Assembly: GCF_947489355.1 (NCBI RefSeq)
Contig: NZ_CANLDD010000020.1
Coordinates: 1 to 64,000 of the forward strand
Length of the DNA stretch: 64,000 bases
From: an uncultured Microbulbifer sp.
GTDB lineage: Bacteria > Pseudomonadota > Gammaproteobacteria > Pseudomonadales > Cellvibrionaceae
Direction of reading: 5' to 3'
Below the pieces are notes generated by a model that was given only the letters and a program-made list of their open reading frames with translations, was not told the DNA's origin and made no database searches. The translations under genes were made by a program, and so were the position numbers. Below are positions 31,169 to 41,760 of this stretch, piece after piece (position 1 is the stretch's first letter; the number at the start of each line of letters is the position of its first letter).

Positions 31169-31504
31169 TTATGGGTACCAGCGGTATCTGGCCATATCCA
31201 CCCGGCCATTCAGGAAGGTGATGCCCTCATTTTCCAGGCGCCTGCGTTGACGGGAGGCGCCGGGCTCCGGCAATGAGATTCGCCCCTGCGCATTGATAAC
31301 CCTGTGCCAGGGCAGCCGCGTGTCCCTGGGCAGCTTGCGCAGCAGCCCACCAGCCAGGCGGGCCGCTCGGGGGTAGCCGGCCATCTCGGCCAGATCACCA
31401 TAAGTGACCACTCGACCACTGGGGATAGCGTTCAGAACCCGACATATTCTGGAGAGCGCGCTGTTTTCGACTGATGGGGTGTTGGATGGGGTAGATGCTG
31501 GCAC
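31169..31504 (-). CDS. Alkyltransferase-like protein (MGMT fold, no active Cys)
   Basis: 111 residues from GTG 31504, which has GAGG five bases upstream; the longer frame to 31645 has an implausible N-terminus. The domain matches the DNA-binding part of O6-alkylguanine transferases, but the reactive PCHRV motif reads PWHRVI. Trp for Cys defines the ATL group, which binds alkylated guanine and hands it to nucleotide excision repair. RLAGGLLRKLPRD contains the Arg-finger region. Confidence 0.85.
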   Translation of the reverse strand: MPASTPSNTPSVENSALSRICRVLNAIPSGRVVTYGDLAEMAGYPRAARLAGGLLRKLPRDTRLPWHRVINAQGRISLPEPGASRQRRRLENEGITFLNGRVDMARYRWYP

Positions 31505-31738
31505 AAAAACCTCAAGTTTCGGCTTTTTATCGTATAGTAGGTATGGGTTTGTCGAAATGGCAGCGACAAAGTTTCTAACCGGATACCAGAATAAGCTGAT
31601 ACACGGGCACCTGCCACAAGACTGCAGGTTGCCATAGCGTGTCACATTATTCCAATTGTGGCATCATTGCACTACTAAAACAGATGTTTCCAGGCAGTTA
31701 CCACTGCTGGTTATTTTAGAAACTTCAAGGTTCCTCCT

Positions 31739-32770
31739 GTGGTTTTATCGACACGGTTTTCCAGGCTTTGCATACACATATCCCTCTGTTTGGCACCTTT
31801 ACAGGTTCTGGCCGGTGTACTCACGCTCGAAAATGGCGATCGTATCCAGGGCACATTGGTACTGGTGGATAAAAACCAGGTGGTGTGGAAATCCGAGACC
31901 TTTGGCGAGGTCAAGGTGGATAAAAGCCAAGTTGTTTCGATGGATATTGATACCGACCTGAAAATTGCCGGGCGCGAGGGGCCCTGCACGCTGGCGGGAC
32001 ACCGCCAGGAACGCTGGGAACTTTACTGCGCTGCGGGGGAAGGCTGGTTTATTGATTTTCTGGGCGTGGAGCGCGCAGAGCCCTACACCTACTTTGTCAA
32101 CAACCCGGTGGTTTTCCACGGTGGTGTCAGTGCTGGCGGAGTGTTTGAGCGGGGCAACCGCGAACGCGAAGACCTGGATGCAAATATCAATCTGGACGTG
32201 CGCCACGGGGACTTCCATCACTTGATTGGCGCTCTCTACCGGAGTCAGGGCAGTGAGGAGGAGGATGCACTGGAAAAATACCAGCTGACCTATGGGCTGC
32301 GATGGATTTTTGCAGAAAAGTGGTTTGCTGCGGCAAACAGTGCACTGGAGCGTGAGGAAGCCAGAAATCTGGACCTGGGGACAAAGATGGGCCTCGGTCT
32401 CGGTTATCTGTTTTACGATACAGACAAGACAGGATTCTCTCTGGAGGGCGGTGTCAGCAGCCTGCAGGAAGAGTTTATTGATGAAGCATTGAGCGAAGAC
32501 CAGGATGACCGTTATGTGGCGGGGCGCCTGGCCTTGAATTATCGCTATAAATTTTCTATGGGGCCGGAAGTTTATTTTGACCAGGAAACCCTGCAATCAC
32601 TCGATCACAGCGATGACTACCAGGCGAATGCCAAAGTGGGCATGCGCACTCCCCTGGTGGAGGGGGTCTTGATGGAAATTGGCTATCACTGGCGGTACGA
32701 CAATACCCCATCTTTACAAAGCCAAAAAGAAGACACCCGGGTGACTGTGGGTGTCGGATATCAATGGTAG
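31739..32770 (+). CDS. DUF481 (YdiY-like) outer-membrane protein
   Basis: 343 residues, GTG start after AAGG. Signal peptide (ISLCLAPLQVLAGV, cleavage near residue 26). Residues 27-75 form a small N-terminal beta domain (LENGDRIQGTLVLVD), and about 110-343 is an amphipathic beta-barrel ending in an aromatic residue (VTVGVGYQW), as expected for outer-membrane insertion. Function unknown. Confidence 0.85.
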   Translation: MVLSTRFSRLCIHISLCLAPLQVLAGVLTLENGDRIQGTLVLVDKNQVVWKSETFGEVKVDKSQVVSMDIDTDLKIAGREGPCTLAGHRQERWELYCAAGEGWFIDFLGVERAEPYTYFVNNPVVFHGGVSAGGVFERGNREREDLDANINLDVRHGDFHHLIGALYRSQGSEEEDALEKYQLTYGLRWIFAEKWFAAANSALEREEARNLDLGTKMGLGLGYLFYDTDKTGFSLEGGVSSLQEEFIDEALSEDQDDRYVAGRLALNYRYKFSMGPEVYFDQETLQSLDHSDDYQANAKVGMRTPLVEGVLMEIGYHWRYDNTPSLQSQKEDTRVTVGVGYQW

Positions 32771-33024
32771 TGCCCTGCGGCATAGGGCTCCGCCTTGCAG
32801 TGTGAAATGCACCTATCGGAATACAGTATTTATTTAACAACCAAACAGGCCGTCTGGGCGAAGTGGTACGGGATGAATCCGCCGCCGGTTCCAGGCCGGC
32901 GCCCGCGCTTGAAAGATAAGCAGTTCCGTACAGGTCAGCGGTATTTCAAGGGTGTTAATCAGGCTGACCTTAAAAGACTGATTGGATCACGGGAAAACCA
33001 GAAATTAGAAATAAGGAGTTCAAT

Positions 33025-33786
33025 ATGCAAATTGCCGACAGCATAGTGGCGATTACTGGCGCGGGCCAGGGGTTGGGACGTGCAATGGCCTTGTACCTGG
33101 CGGAGCGCGGCGCCCGTCTGGCGCTGATTGATGTTAATGCAGCGGGATTGGAACACAGTGTTTCCGCCTGTAAAAAATTCGCGGCAGAAGTGCGCAGTTA
33201 TGACATTAATGTGGCCAATGAAGAAGCGGTGGATACCGGCTTCAGCCAAATTGCCCAGGACTTTGGCGGCCTGCAGATATTGATTAATAACGCCGGTATT
33301 ATGCGTGATAGCATGCTACTCAAGTGCAAGGAGGGTAAGGTCACCGATCGCATGTCCCTCTCCCAGTGGCAGTCGGTCATTGATGTAAACCTGACTGGCG
33401 TTTTCCTCTGTGGCCGTGCTGCCGCAGGTATTATGGCCGAGAGCGGCGAAGGCGGCGTGGTGATTAATATTTCCAGTTTGTCCCGGGCCGGCAATATGGG
33501 GCAGACAAACTACTCCGCGAGTAAGGCAGGGGTTGCGGCCATGACAGTAACCTGGGCCCGCGAGTTGGCCCGCTATGGCGTGCGTGTCGCTGCCATTGCA
33601 CCGGGCTTTATTGGCACAGAGATGGTCGCGCAAATGCGCCCGGAGATTCTGCAGGGCTTGGTCAAGCAAGTGCCTTTACGCCGCCTGGGAGAACAGGAAG
33701 AAATTGCCTCTACTGTGGCTTTTATCCTTGAAAATGACTTCGTTACCGGCCGTGTTCTGGATATTGATGGTGGCGCCCGGATCTGA
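33025..33786 (+). CDS. SDR family oxidoreductase, FabG-like
   Basis: 253 residues, good AAGGAG site. Classical short-chain dehydrogenase: NAD(P) motif ITGAGQGLGRAMA, NNAG, catalytic Ser (NISSLSRAG), YSASK (Tyr, Lys). Insert at about 100-110 (MLLKCKEGKVTDRMS) resembles a FabG-like group annotated as 3-oxoacyl-ACP reductase; the real substrate is uncertain. No fatty-acid genes adjoin it. Confidence 0.85.
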   Translation: MQIADSIVAITGAGQGLGRAMALYLAERGARLALIDVNAAGLEHSVSACKKFAAEVRSYDINVANEEAVDTGFSQIAQDFGGLQILINNAGIMRDSMLLKCKEGKVTDRMSLSQWQSVIDVNLTGVFLCGRAAAGIMAESGEGGVVINISSLSRAGNMGQTNYSASKAGVAAMTVTWARELARYGVRVAAIAPGFIGTEMVAQMRPEILQGLVKQVPLRRLGEQEEIASTVAFILENDFVTGRVLDIDGGARI

Positions 33787-33906
33787 TCGCCGGAGTTTGT
33801 AAGTATTGGGCTCTGCAGCCTTCGGGCTGCCTGGCTGCTGCTGGATAGGGGGAAGTGGTTGCTGATCACAGCCTTGCACTCGTCATCGGAAACCAGGCAG
33901 CGCCTG

Positions 33907-34926
33907 TTAGCAGTTTTTTGGCTGCAACGCTTGATTGTACAGTTGTTTTGACTCATTCACAGTTTTCATAAAAAGCTCAGGACTATCAACGCCTAAATAG
34001 ATTCTCTTTACATCTCCTTGGGGCTGAACAAGTTGAATCACAATATTTGGGGTTCCTGAGTAATTGTATCTTTTTACAAATCTGGAACGGGGTATAAAAC
34101 AATAGCACTTGGCAATGCTGCAAATATTACTCAGGGGTATTTTGCGAGGCTCGTAGATGCCATAACGAATAACCAGGCTGTCCCTGGTCAGAGAGATAGG
34201 CCTTCTGGATACTGCTTTGTACTCAGCAATAAAGAAGATCAGGCCAAATGCTGTCAATGCTGTAACTATGCAAGCTGCAAAAGGTGTCCAAATAAAGTGT
34301 AGTAATACATGCACGAATGGTAATTCCAGTGCTATCAGGATAATGAAGCCTTTTAGAGTGCTTTGAGCGCCATCCTTTTTGTGGTAACTAAACTGCTTTT
34401 CGCCGTGAAAATGGGAAATAGTAATGCCGCTGGAAAAAAGGGCATAGACCCACATGCGTGCCTCAAAGGTTAATAACCTGGCAACAAGAGTGTCACCCCA
34501 CATACGTTTAATGGGTTGTGAAATGGCAAGCTCGGGATTTGCCCCTTGCTTGAGAGCGGATTTTATTGCCAGATAAACTGTAGTTATGGTCGCGAGTTCA
34601 AACGAGAGAAAGGCCATCAGAATCAAATAGCGGCCCGCTTCAAAATATGGCCAGATAATTTTACTTTCTTGCGGAATAATGTAACTGCCGATCAAGATAA
34701 CAAGACAGCACATAAGTGCGGCTTTGAGTGCCGCCTCTTTTTTATCTTTGAGGCAAATGAAACATAGTATCGGTAACGCCAAAAGGCCATCGGTCAAGTA
34801 TAGCCACTCAAAGTTTGCTGTCCCAAATTCATTGAGGCTATTGTTGCCTTGGTAATAAAAACCCCAGAATGCAGAAATATAAATCAGGAAAAAAAGTGGC
34901 AGTTTCTGTTTGTGCGTGGTATCCAA
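33907..34926 (-). CDS. Hypothetical multi-pass membrane protein
   Basis: 339 residues with CAGGAG upstream. About seven TMs in the first 245 residues, with charged loops, and then a C-terminal cytosolic-looking domain (YGIYEPRKIPLSNICSIAKC) that resembles a PH-like bacterial fold. Lower G+C than its neighbours, so possibly acquired. I do not recognise a named family. Confidence 0.6.
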   Translation of the reverse strand: MDTTHKQKLPLFFLIYISAFWGFYYQGNNSLNEFGTANFEWLYLTDGLLALPILCFICLKDKKEAALKAALMCCLVILIGSYIIPQESKIIWPYFEAGRYLILMAFLSFELATITTVYLAIKSALKQGANPELAISQPIKRMWGDTLVARLLTFEARMWVYALFSSGITISHFHGEKQFSYHKKDGAQSTLKGFIILIALELPFVHVLLHFIWTPFAACIVTALTAFGLIFFIAEYKAVSRRPISLTRDSLVIRYGIYEPRKIPLSNICSIAKCYCFIPRSRFVKRYNYSGTPNIVIQLVQPQGDVKRIYLGVDSPELFMKTVNESKQLYNQALQPKNC

Positions 34927-35780
34927 TAGGATTCTCCTGAGGCATTTTAAATAAGAGTGTAATAATTCTGTATAACCGTTCCTGCCAGTTGCTTATTAAT
35001 AATCGGTGGGGCAGTCACCGAACCCGGTCTTAAAATGGTTCAATACCGGCTTTAAGTTATGGATCGGCATCGTCCATTTTTCCCGACGGCTTGCATCGGC
35101 AAGTACATTATTTTCTTTGATTGAGAGCTACTTTTACCGCAAAGAAATACCTATAGCTGAGGCTTGATATATGAAGCCAGGTTGTTGTCTCGGTGATCTT
35201 GATAGATGGTAGTGAAGTTGGTCTGTCAGCTCAAGTTGTCCATCATTGGGTAATTGATTTCTCTTTAACTGAATGCATCGAGAAATATAGGCGCCCAAAT
35301 TATCTTATTGGATTTTATTCAGTTTTATTTCGTGTCAAACCTGGATAAAATCGGCAGACTTCTATCAGCATGTTGGGCTAGGGCTAAGCAAGCTTCTGTA
35401 AAGTCCATGCCTTAAGCAAGACCCAAGAATTTTCAACAAGATTCACCCCTTCAACAGGAGAACGGTAGCGTGACCTAAGAATAAATAAAAGGCGCTGACC
35501 CAAGGTGCAGCAACACCAGGGGCCAGCTAACCAAATTGATAACACAAGTATCAAAATGGCTTTATGGATAATACGCTAGATACCCGCTCGCCTTCAATAA
35601 AGTGGCGTATAGTCAGTGGCTTGGGGCGATTCCCCAGGCTCTGGGAGCGTTGCATTCGCCTTTTCCTATTCTGCGCCTACCGTTCCCGTGCTCCGCCCCG
35701 CACTCCCTGCAAAGGTTACTTTCCAGATTTCCCCATCACGGAATGCCTACCCAGGGCTTGCGTATCAGTAGGAAACGAAT
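34927..35780. other. 854-bp intergenic region upstream of csrA
   Basis: AT-rich and without a convincing gene; the 116-codon plus-strand ORF at 35564-35914 is out of frame with csrA, overlaps its 5' part and is Pro/Arg-rich shadow text. The one clear structure is a hairpin at 35494-35527 (GCTGACC/GGCCAGC outer arms with GGTG/CACC inner arms). Promoters of csrA and the divergent membrane protein gene must lie here. Confidence 0.4.
35494..35527. repeat. Nested hairpin upstream of csrA
   Basis: Outer arms GCTG/CAGC with CC/GG, inner arms GGTG/CACC around loop CAGCAA. No T-run, so not an obvious terminator. It could be a leader structure or relic of a mobile sequence. Confidence 0.35.
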
Positions 35781-35969
35781 ATGTTGATCTTGAAGCGCCG
35801 AACTGGCGAAAACCTAAGAATTGGTACAAATGTCTCAGTTACAGTATTGGAGGTGAAGGGGAATCAGGTAAAGATAGGAATCGACGCCCCCAAAACCCTC
35901 CCTGTCCACCGTGAAGAAATCTATGTGCGCATTGAAAAGGAACGGAAGACAGACAGTGGAGCTCGTTAA
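35781..35969 (+). CDS. csrA: Carbon storage regulator CsrA/RsmA
   Basis: 62 residues, RNA-binding dimer that represses translation by binding GGA in leaders. Canonical [15 protein letters not shown] start, [19 protein letters not shown] core with the RNA-contacting Arg. AGGAAACGAAT before the ATG contains a GGA near the start, compatible with autoregulation. Unlike many gammaproteobacteria it is not downstream of alaS in this window. Confidence 0.95.
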   Translation: MLILKRRTGENLRIGTNVSVTVLEVKGNQVKIGIDAPKTLPVHREEIYVRIEKERKTDSGAR

Positions 35970-35987
35970 GCAGTGGATTCTTTAAGG

Positions 35988-36016
35988 GGGGCGGCCTCGC
36001 CGGGGGCCTCCGCCCC
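35988..36016 (+). terminator. GC-rich hairpin after csrA
   Basis: GGGGCGG (35988-35994) pairs with CCGCCCC (36010-36016). No T-run, so it may need Rho or act as a 3' stabiliser. Confidence 0.4.
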
Positions 36017-36083
36017 TGGGGATCAGGATAGGTTCACGGGTTTGAATACTGTTAAGGAAGCGGCATTGACTGCACAAGATTCT

Positions 36084-36386
36084 TTATTTCAGTAAGTTGG
36101 ACTTTCGTATATCCGGTTTTTGCGCAGCGCGGTAAATCAGCGCAATCTTGCCAATCTCCTGCACCAGTTCGCAAGAGGACTGTTCACAGAGTGTGTCCAC
36201 CATCTGATGGCGCTCCTCGCGGTTGGCGATCATCAGTTTGACCTTGATCAGCTCGTGATCCTCAAGCGCCCGATCCAGTTCCTCTCTCACGCCCTCGCTG
36301 AGCCCGTTGCCGGCTATGGTCACTACCGGCTTGAGGTTGTGGCCCAGGGTGCGCAGTGCTTTTTTGCGGTGGGCGGTTAAAGGCAT
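36084..36386 (-). CDS. yhbY: Ribosome assembly RNA-binding protein YhbY
   Basis: 100 residues from ATG 36386 (GGAG site); the longer frame into rlmE's upstream region is not needed. CRM-domain protein: MPLTAHRKKALRTLGHNLKPVV and the GxxG loop (AGNGLSEGV). Binds pre-50S particles. Divergent from rlmE, the classic yhbY-rlmE-ftsH arrangement. Confidence 0.93.
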   Translation of the reverse strand: MPLTAHRKKALRTLGHNLKPVVTIAGNGLSEGVREELDRALEDHELIKVKLMIANREERHQMVDTLCEQSSCELVQEIGKIALIYRAAQKPDIRKSNLLK

Positions 36387-36530
36387 ACAATACTCCATTA
36401 CCACTTGGTGGATATCGATGTGGGAGCGGTCGCAGATCGCAGTCCTCGCCAGCAGCTGCGTGGCGAGCCAGATCGCGGCCTGGGGCCGCTTTAACATTTA
36501 GCTGTAGTTGATGTGTAGGTATTGTACCCG

Positions 36531-37154
36531 ATGGGCCGATCCAAGAGCAGCCACCGCTGGCTGCGTGAACATTTTAATGACCATTACGTCAAGCAGTCCC
36601 TGAAGGAGGGCTACCGCTCCCGTGCCAGCTATAAGCTGCAGGAGCTGCAAAACAAGGACCGCCTATTCAAACCGGGCATGACGGTTGTCGACCTGGGGGC
36701 GGCGCCGGGGGGGTGGTCTCAGGTAGCAGTGGCGCTGGTGGGGCACAAAGGCCGGGTTTTGGCGTCTGATATACTGCCGATGGACCCACTGGCCGGTGTG
36801 GACTTTATTCAGGGTGATTTTACCGAGGCGTCGGTGCTTACCCAGCTGTTGCAGCATCTTGGCGAGGAGATGGCGGACCTTGTGATTTCTGATATGGCCC
36901 CCAATATGAGTGGGATACGCGATGTGGATCAGCCCGCCTCTATGTATCTGGTGGAGCTGGCCGTGGATTTGGCGCGCCAGGTATTGAAGCCGGGTGGCGC
37001 TTTTGTCGCTAAGGTTTTTCAGGGCGAGGGGTTCGATACGCTGATCCGCGACCTGCGAGCCAGTTACAACAGTGTTGTGACCCGTAAGCCCGGCGCCTCC
37101 AGGCCCCGCTCCCGCGAGGTGTATGTAGTGGCACGGGGATTCAAGGGCGGCTAG
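36531..37154 (+). CDS. rlmE: 23S rRNA 2'-O-methyltransferase RlmE (FtsJ/RrmJ)
   Basis: 207 residues from ATG 36531 ([17 protein letters not shown]). Methylates U2552 of 23S rRNA using SAM. Rossmann motif [15 protein letters not shown] at about residue 50; catalytic K-D-K-E set with DMAPNMSG and the later Lys and Glu. Followed by ftsH, as in E. coli. Confidence 0.95.
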   Translation: MGRSKSSHRWLREHFNDHYVKQSLKEGYRSRASYKLQELQNKDRLFKPGMTVVDLGAAPGGWSQVAVALVGHKGRVLASDILPMDPLAGVDFIQGDFTEASVLTQLLQHLGEEMADLVISDMAPNMSGIRDVDQPASMYLVELAVDLARQVLKPGGAFVAKVFQGEGFDTLIRDLRASYNSVVTRKPGASRPRSREVYVVARGFKGG

Positions 37155-37320
37155 GGCAGGGCGTATTTCGGGTCTGCGCGTCTGGTATGGTATAAGCAAA
37201 TCCTGTATCGGCGGTTCGGGCTGTTGCCCTCCGCGCCTATACTGGTTTGAACCGGTATTGATGCAGCGGGTGTTGCCGAAATAGGCGGTTATTGAGTGCG
37301 AAAGCGAGAGGGCTATCCCT

Positions 37321-39249
37321 TTGAATGATATGGCGAAGAACCTGGTACTGTGGTTGGTCATCGCAGCGGTGCTGCTGATGGTGTTTCAGAACTTCAAACC
37401 ACAATCCCGGGATGAGGCTCTCAGCTATTCCGACTTTGTTCAGGATGTGCAGTCGGGCCAGATAAAAAGTGTGATTGTGGATGGCCTGGTAATTACTGGC
37501 GAGAAGGCCGATGGCAGCCGTTTCAAGACCATACAGCCGCAAATTATAGATGATGAATTGACCAATGAACTGGTGCGCAGCAATGTCCAGTTCATTGGGC
37601 GCGAACCGGAATCCCCGAGTATCTGGCAACAATTGCTGGTCGCCAGCTTCCCGATTCTGATCATTATTGCCGTATTTATGTTCTTTATGCGCCAGATGCA
37701 GGGGGGTGCCGGTGGGCGATCCGGCCCGATGGCCTTTGGTAAGAGCAAGGCACGCCTCCTGGGTGAGGATCAGATCAAGACGACTTTCGCCGATGTGGCG
37801 GGTGTGGATGAGGCCAAGGAGGAAGTCCAGGAGCTGGTGGAGTTCCTGCGCGATCCCACCAAATTCCAGCGCCTGGGCGGCAATATCCCCCGCGGAGTAC
37901 TGATGTGTGGTCCTCCCGGTACCGGTAAGACCCTGCTCGCCAAGGCGATTGCCGGTGAGGCCAAGGTGCCTTTCTTCTCTATTTCCGGCTCCGACTTCGT
38001 GGAGATGTTTGTGGGCGTGGGCGCCTCCCGTGTACGGGATATGTTTGAGCAGGCCAAGAAGCAGGCGCCCTGTATTATCTTTATTGATGAAATTGATGCC
38101 GTTGGCCGGCACCGGGGTGCCGGTGTCGGTGGTGGCCATGACGAACGAGAGCAGACCCTGAATCAGCTGCTGGTTGAGATGGACGGCTTTGAAGGCAATG
38201 AAGGGGTAATCGTGATTGCTGCCACCAATCGGCCGGATGTGCTCGACCACGCCCTGTTGCGTCCCGGTCGGTTCGACCGCCAGGTGTTCGTGGGCCTGCC
38301 GGATATCCGTGGCCGTGAACAGATCCTTAAGGTGCATATGCGCAAGGTGCCGATGGATGACAAGGTGAATGCGCAGACAATCGCACGGGGAACGCCTGGT
38401 TTTTCCGGTGCAGACCTGGCCAACCTGGTCAATGAGGCAGCCCTGTTTGCCGCCCGTGCCAACAAGCGCACCGTTACCATGGACGAATTCGAACACGCCC
38501 GTGACAAGATCATGATGGGCGCTGAGCGCAAGTCCATGGTCATGAGCGAAAAGGAAAAGATAAATACCGCTTACCACGAGGCGGGCCATGCGATTATCGG
38601 TCGCCTGGTGCCTGAGCATGACCCGGTGCATAAAGTCACCATTATCCCCCGTGGCCGCGCTTTGGGTTTAACCCAATTCCTGCCGGAAGAGGACAAATAC
38701 AGCCTCTCCAAGCGCGCCATTGAATCGCAGCTGTGCTCTTTGTTTGGCGGTCGTATTGCCGAGGAAATAACCCTGGGTGTCGACGGCGTTACTACCGGTG
38801 CCTCCAACGATATTGAGCGGGCCACCGACCTTGCGCGCAATATGGTCACCAAGTGGGGGCTCTCTGAGAAACTGGGACCGCTACATTACGGTGAAGACGA
38901 GAGCGGTCAGCCCAGACACAGCAATCCGGTGTCCGGCAAGACCACTTACGAAATTGAGGCGGAAGTGCGCCGCATTATTGATAGCTGCTACGAACGGGCC
39001 GGCAATCTGCTGGAGGAAAACCGGGATATCCTTGAAGCGATGAAAGATGCACTGATGGAATATGAAACCCTGGATGCCGAACAGGTAGATGATCTGATGG
39101 CACGCCGTAAGGTTCGCCCGCCAAAAGATTGGCAGGACAATAACTTTGGTTCCGGCGGCAGCAGCTCTACTACTGAAAAAGACGCCAAAGAACCTTCCGC
39201 TGAGACCGATAAGAGCAACCCCGTGGGTGGCCCACTGAACGGCCACTGA
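37321..39249 (+). CDS. ftsH: ATP-dependent zinc metalloprotease FtsH
   Basis: 642 residues. Membrane-anchored AAA+ protease that degrades sigma-32, LpxC and misassembled membrane proteins. Two TMs (about 4-22 and 101-120), Walker A GPPGTGKT (about 199), Walker [15 protein letters not shown] region, zinc site HEAGH (about 421) with the distant Asp. TTG 37321 (MNDMAKNL) has GAGAGGG upstream and matches many Pseudomonas starts; ATG 37330 is the alternative. Confidence 0.95.
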   Translation: MNDMAKNLVLWLVIAAVLLMVFQNFKPQSRDEALSYSDFVQDVQSGQIKSVIVDGLVITGEKADGSRFKTIQPQIIDDELTNELVRSNVQFIGREPESPSIWQQLLVASFPILIIIAVFMFFMRQMQGGAGGRSGPMAFGKSKARLLGEDQIKTTFADVAGVDEAKEEVQELVEFLRDPTKFQRLGGNIPRGVLMCGPPGTGKTLLAKAIAGEAKVPFFSISGSDFVEMFVGVGASRVRDMFEQAKKQAPCIIFIDEIDAVGRHRGAGVGGGHDEREQTLNQLLVEMDGFEGNEGVIVIAATNRPDVLDHALLRPGRFDRQVFVGLPDIRGREQILKVHMRKVPMDDKVNAQTIARGTPGFSGADLANLVNEAALFAARANKRTVTMDEFEHARDKIMMGAERKSMVMSEKEKINTAYHEAGHAIIGRLVPEHDPVHKVTIIPRGRALGLTQFLPEEDKYSLSKRAIESQLCSLFGGRIAEEITLGVDGVTTGASNDIERATDLARNMVTKWGLSEKLGPLHYGEDESGQPRHSNPVSGKTTYEIEAEVRRIIDSCYERAGNLLEENRDILEAMKDALMEYETLDAEQVDDLMARRKVRPPKDWQDNNFGSGGSSSTTEKDAKEPSAETDKSNPVGGPLNGH

Positions 39250-39281
39250 TTTTCAGGCGGGAAATCCCGAAGGAAATACAG

Positions 39282-39342
39282 ACGGAATGCCCGGCAGGAA
39301 TTGAGGCGCTAGCCTATTCTGCCCCGGCATTCCGTTTTTTTT
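39282..39342 (+). terminator. Intrinsic terminator after ftsH
   Basis: Arms ACGGAATGCC/GGCATTCCGT plus inner GGCAG/CTGCC are followed by eight T. Strong terminator between ftsH and folP. Confidence 0.85.
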
Positions 39343-39351
39343 ACTTTGCAT

Positions 39352-40197
39352 ATGAACATTACCTTTGGAAAATACACCCTGGATTTGGCCACACCCGTTG
39401 TGATGGGTGTGCTGAATGCAACCCCGGACTCTTTTTCCGATGGTGGCAGCTACTATACCGCTGGGCACCTGGACTTGTCCCTGGTGCTGCGCCGTGCCGG
39501 GCAGATGTTGGGCGAGGGGGCTGCAATTATTGATGTGGGGGGGGAATCCACCCGCCCTGGCGCCGCACCGGTATCCGAACAGGAAGAGCTGGACAGGGTG
39601 GTGCCGGTGGTGGAGGCTATCTGTGCGAATTTTGCCGCTATCGTTTCGGTCGATACCAGCACACCTGCGGTGATGCGGGCATCCGCCGCTGTGGGCGCCG
39701 GATTGATTAACGATGTGCGGGCTCTGGAGCGCCCCGGCGCTCTGGAGGCGGCGGCTGAAACAGGCTTGCCCATTTGCCTGATGCATATGCAGGGGCAGCC
39801 AGGCACCATGCAAAGCGCCCCTTCCTACGCCGATGTGGTGGTGGAGGTGGCTGACTATTTAAACAGCCGGGTAAGTGCCTGTGAAGCTCAAGGCATAGCC
39901 CGGCAGCGCCTGATTTTGGACCCGGGTTTCGGTTTTGGTAAGTCCGATGCGCACAACCTGGCGCTGCTGCGCAGCCTGTCACAGCTGGCTCCAGCAGGGG
40001 TGCCCATACTGGCCGGGCTGTCACGCAAGTCCATGATTGGCCGCCTGTTGCAGCGGGAAGTGGGTCTACGCTTACCCGGCAGTCTTGCACTGGCCATGCT
40101 CGCCGCCCAGCGAGGAGCAAGGATTTTGCGGGTGCACGATGTGGCTGAGACAGTCGATGTACTGCGCCTGCGGCAAATAGTGGATTGCGGAGCCTAA
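39352..40197 (+). CDS. folP: Dihydropteroate synthase FolP
   Basis: 281 residues from ATG 39352. Condenses pABA with hydroxymethyl-dihydropterin diphosphate in folate synthesis; sulfonamide target. Signatures VMGVLNATPDSFSDGG (residues 18-33) and GGESTRPGA, the DPGFGFGK loop and GLSRKSMIG are all present. Confidence 0.96.
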   Translation: MNITFGKYTLDLATPVVMGVLNATPDSFSDGGSYYTAGHLDLSLVLRRAGQMLGEGAAIIDVGGESTRPGAAPVSEQEELDRVVPVVEAICANFAAIVSVDTSTPAVMRASAAVGAGLINDVRALERPGALEAAAETGLPICLMHMQGQPGTMQSAPSYADVVVEVADYLNSRVSACEAQGIARQRLILDPGFGFGKSDAHNLALLRSLSQLAPAGVPILAGLSRKSMIGRLLQREVGLRLPGSLALAMLAAQRGARILRVHDVAETVDVLRLRQIVDCGA

Positions 40198-40291
40198 GGA
40201 GCTTTGCCAGTTCAGCTACCCCGAGCCGCCGGGGTACTGTGGCTTTTGCCAGGCGCGTAAAAAGCGGCGAAATACATGATCGGGAAGATTT

Positions 40292-41644
40292 ATGCAGAGA
40301 ACGTATTTTGGCACCGACGGTATCCGAGGGCGTGTCGGTGAGGGTGCCATTACCCCGGATTTTATGTTGCGGCTGGGCTATGCCGCCGGCATGGTGTTGG
40401 GTAAATTACCGGGAGAGAAACGTCCGGGGCGCCCCAATATCCTGATTGGCAAGGATACCCGGGTGTCGGGTTATATGTTCGAGGCGGCGCTGGAAGCGGG
40501 CCTGATTAATGCCGGCGTGGATGTCGGGCTGCTCGGCCCGATGCCCACGCCGGCCATTGCCTATCTCACGCGCACTTTCCATGCGCGCGCAGGTATTGTG
40601 ATCAGCGCCTCGCACAACCCCTACCAGGATAACGGTATCAAATTTTTCAGTGCCACGGGCAGCAAGCTCCCCGATCAGGTTGAGCGGGAGATAGAAGCGG
40701 TGCTGGATCTACCAATGCAAACCGCACAAAATCTCGGCAAGGCACGGCGTATTGATGATGCAGCCGCACGGTATATTGAATTCTGTAAGGCTGCCACGAC
40801 CTGGGGGTTCTCCCTGGAGGGGCTCAGAATAGTTCTGGACTGCGCCAATGGAGCCACCTACCACATTGCCCCCAAGGTTTTCCGTGAACTGGGGGCCGAG
40901 GTCAGCGCTATCGGCATAAACCCCAATGGGCAGAATATCAATTTGGAGTGCGGTTCTACCAAACCCGAGCAGCTGCAGGGTGCAGTACTTGAACAAGGTG
41001 CTGACCTGGGGGTGGCTTTCGATGGGGATGGCGACCGGGTCTTACTTGTGGATCACAAGGGTGAACTGATTGACGGTGACCAACTGCTCTTTGTGATCGC
41101 CTTGCACCAACAGGAGTACCTGGGTGGATGCAAGGGGGTCATCGGTACACTGATGAGCAACTATGGTTTCGAGCTGGCCCTGGGCGAGCGCAGCATTCCA
41201 TTTGAGCGTGCCAACGTTGGTGATCGCTATGTATTAGAGAAAATGCAGGCCAATGGCTGGCTGCTTGGCGGGGAGTCTTCCGGCCATATCATCTGTGCCG
41301 ACGCCTCTACTACCGGGGATGGTATTGTTGCTGCACTTCGGGTATTGCGGGCCCTGTCCGACTTTGGCGAGCCTTTGCACCAGTTGAAGGCGCGCATGAA
41401 AATGCTTCCTCAGCACATGGTGAATGTGCGACTCAGGCATCGGGACGGCGTGCTTGATCATCCAGATGTAGAAACCGCGGTCAGTGATGCAGAGCGGCAA
41501 CTGGCCCGCAGTGGCCGGGTATTACTGCGCCCCTCCGGCACCGAACCCCTGATTCGGGTGATGGTTGAAGGGCGTGACCACGTTCAGGTGGAGCAGCTGG
41601 CAAAACATATTGCCTCCGTGGTGGAGCGGATTGGGAACAGCTGA
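40292..41644 (+). CDS. glmM: Phosphoglucosamine mutase GlmM
   Basis: 450 residues. Interconverts glucosamine-6-P and glucosamine-1-P for UDP-GlcNAc. YFGTDGIRG start, the active Ser in [12 protein letters not shown] (about 103), metal loop DGDGDR and the phosphate-binding [12 protein letters not shown] at the end. Standard folP-glmM-tpiA-secG order. Confidence 0.96.
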   Translation: MQRTYFGTDGIRGRVGEGAITPDFMLRLGYAAGMVLGKLPGEKRPGRPNILIGKDTRVSGYMFEAALEAGLINAGVDVGLLGPMPTPAIAYLTRTFHARAGIVISASHNPYQDNGIKFFSATGSKLPDQVEREIEAVLDLPMQTAQNLGKARRIDDAAARYIEFCKAATTWGFSLEGLRIVLDCANGATYHIAPKVFRELGAEVSAIGINPNGQNINLECGSTKPEQLQGAVLEQGADLGVAFDGDGDRVLLVDHKGELIDGDQLLFVIALHQQEYLGGCKGVIGTLMSNYGFELALGERSIPFERANVGDRYVLEKMQANGWLLGGESSGHIICADASTTGDGIVAALRVLRALSDFGEPLHQLKARMKMLPQHMVNVRLRHRDGVLDHPDVETAVSDAERQLARSGRVLLRPSGTEPLIRVMVEGRDHVQVEQLAKHIASVVERIGNS

Positions 41645-41760
41645 TATAGGCTGGGGGTACAAGGGAAGCTGGCCTCTGCCGATGGGGAACCAAGCCGGAC
41701 ATTTTGGGTTGTATGTTGGCGGGATTGCCGCTAAGATTTGCGCCCCTTGAAGGAGCCCAG

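Noticed and set aside
35564-35914. 116-codon ORF overlapping csrA
   Set aside because: Wrong frame to csrA, Pro/Cys/Arg-rich, no ribosome site.
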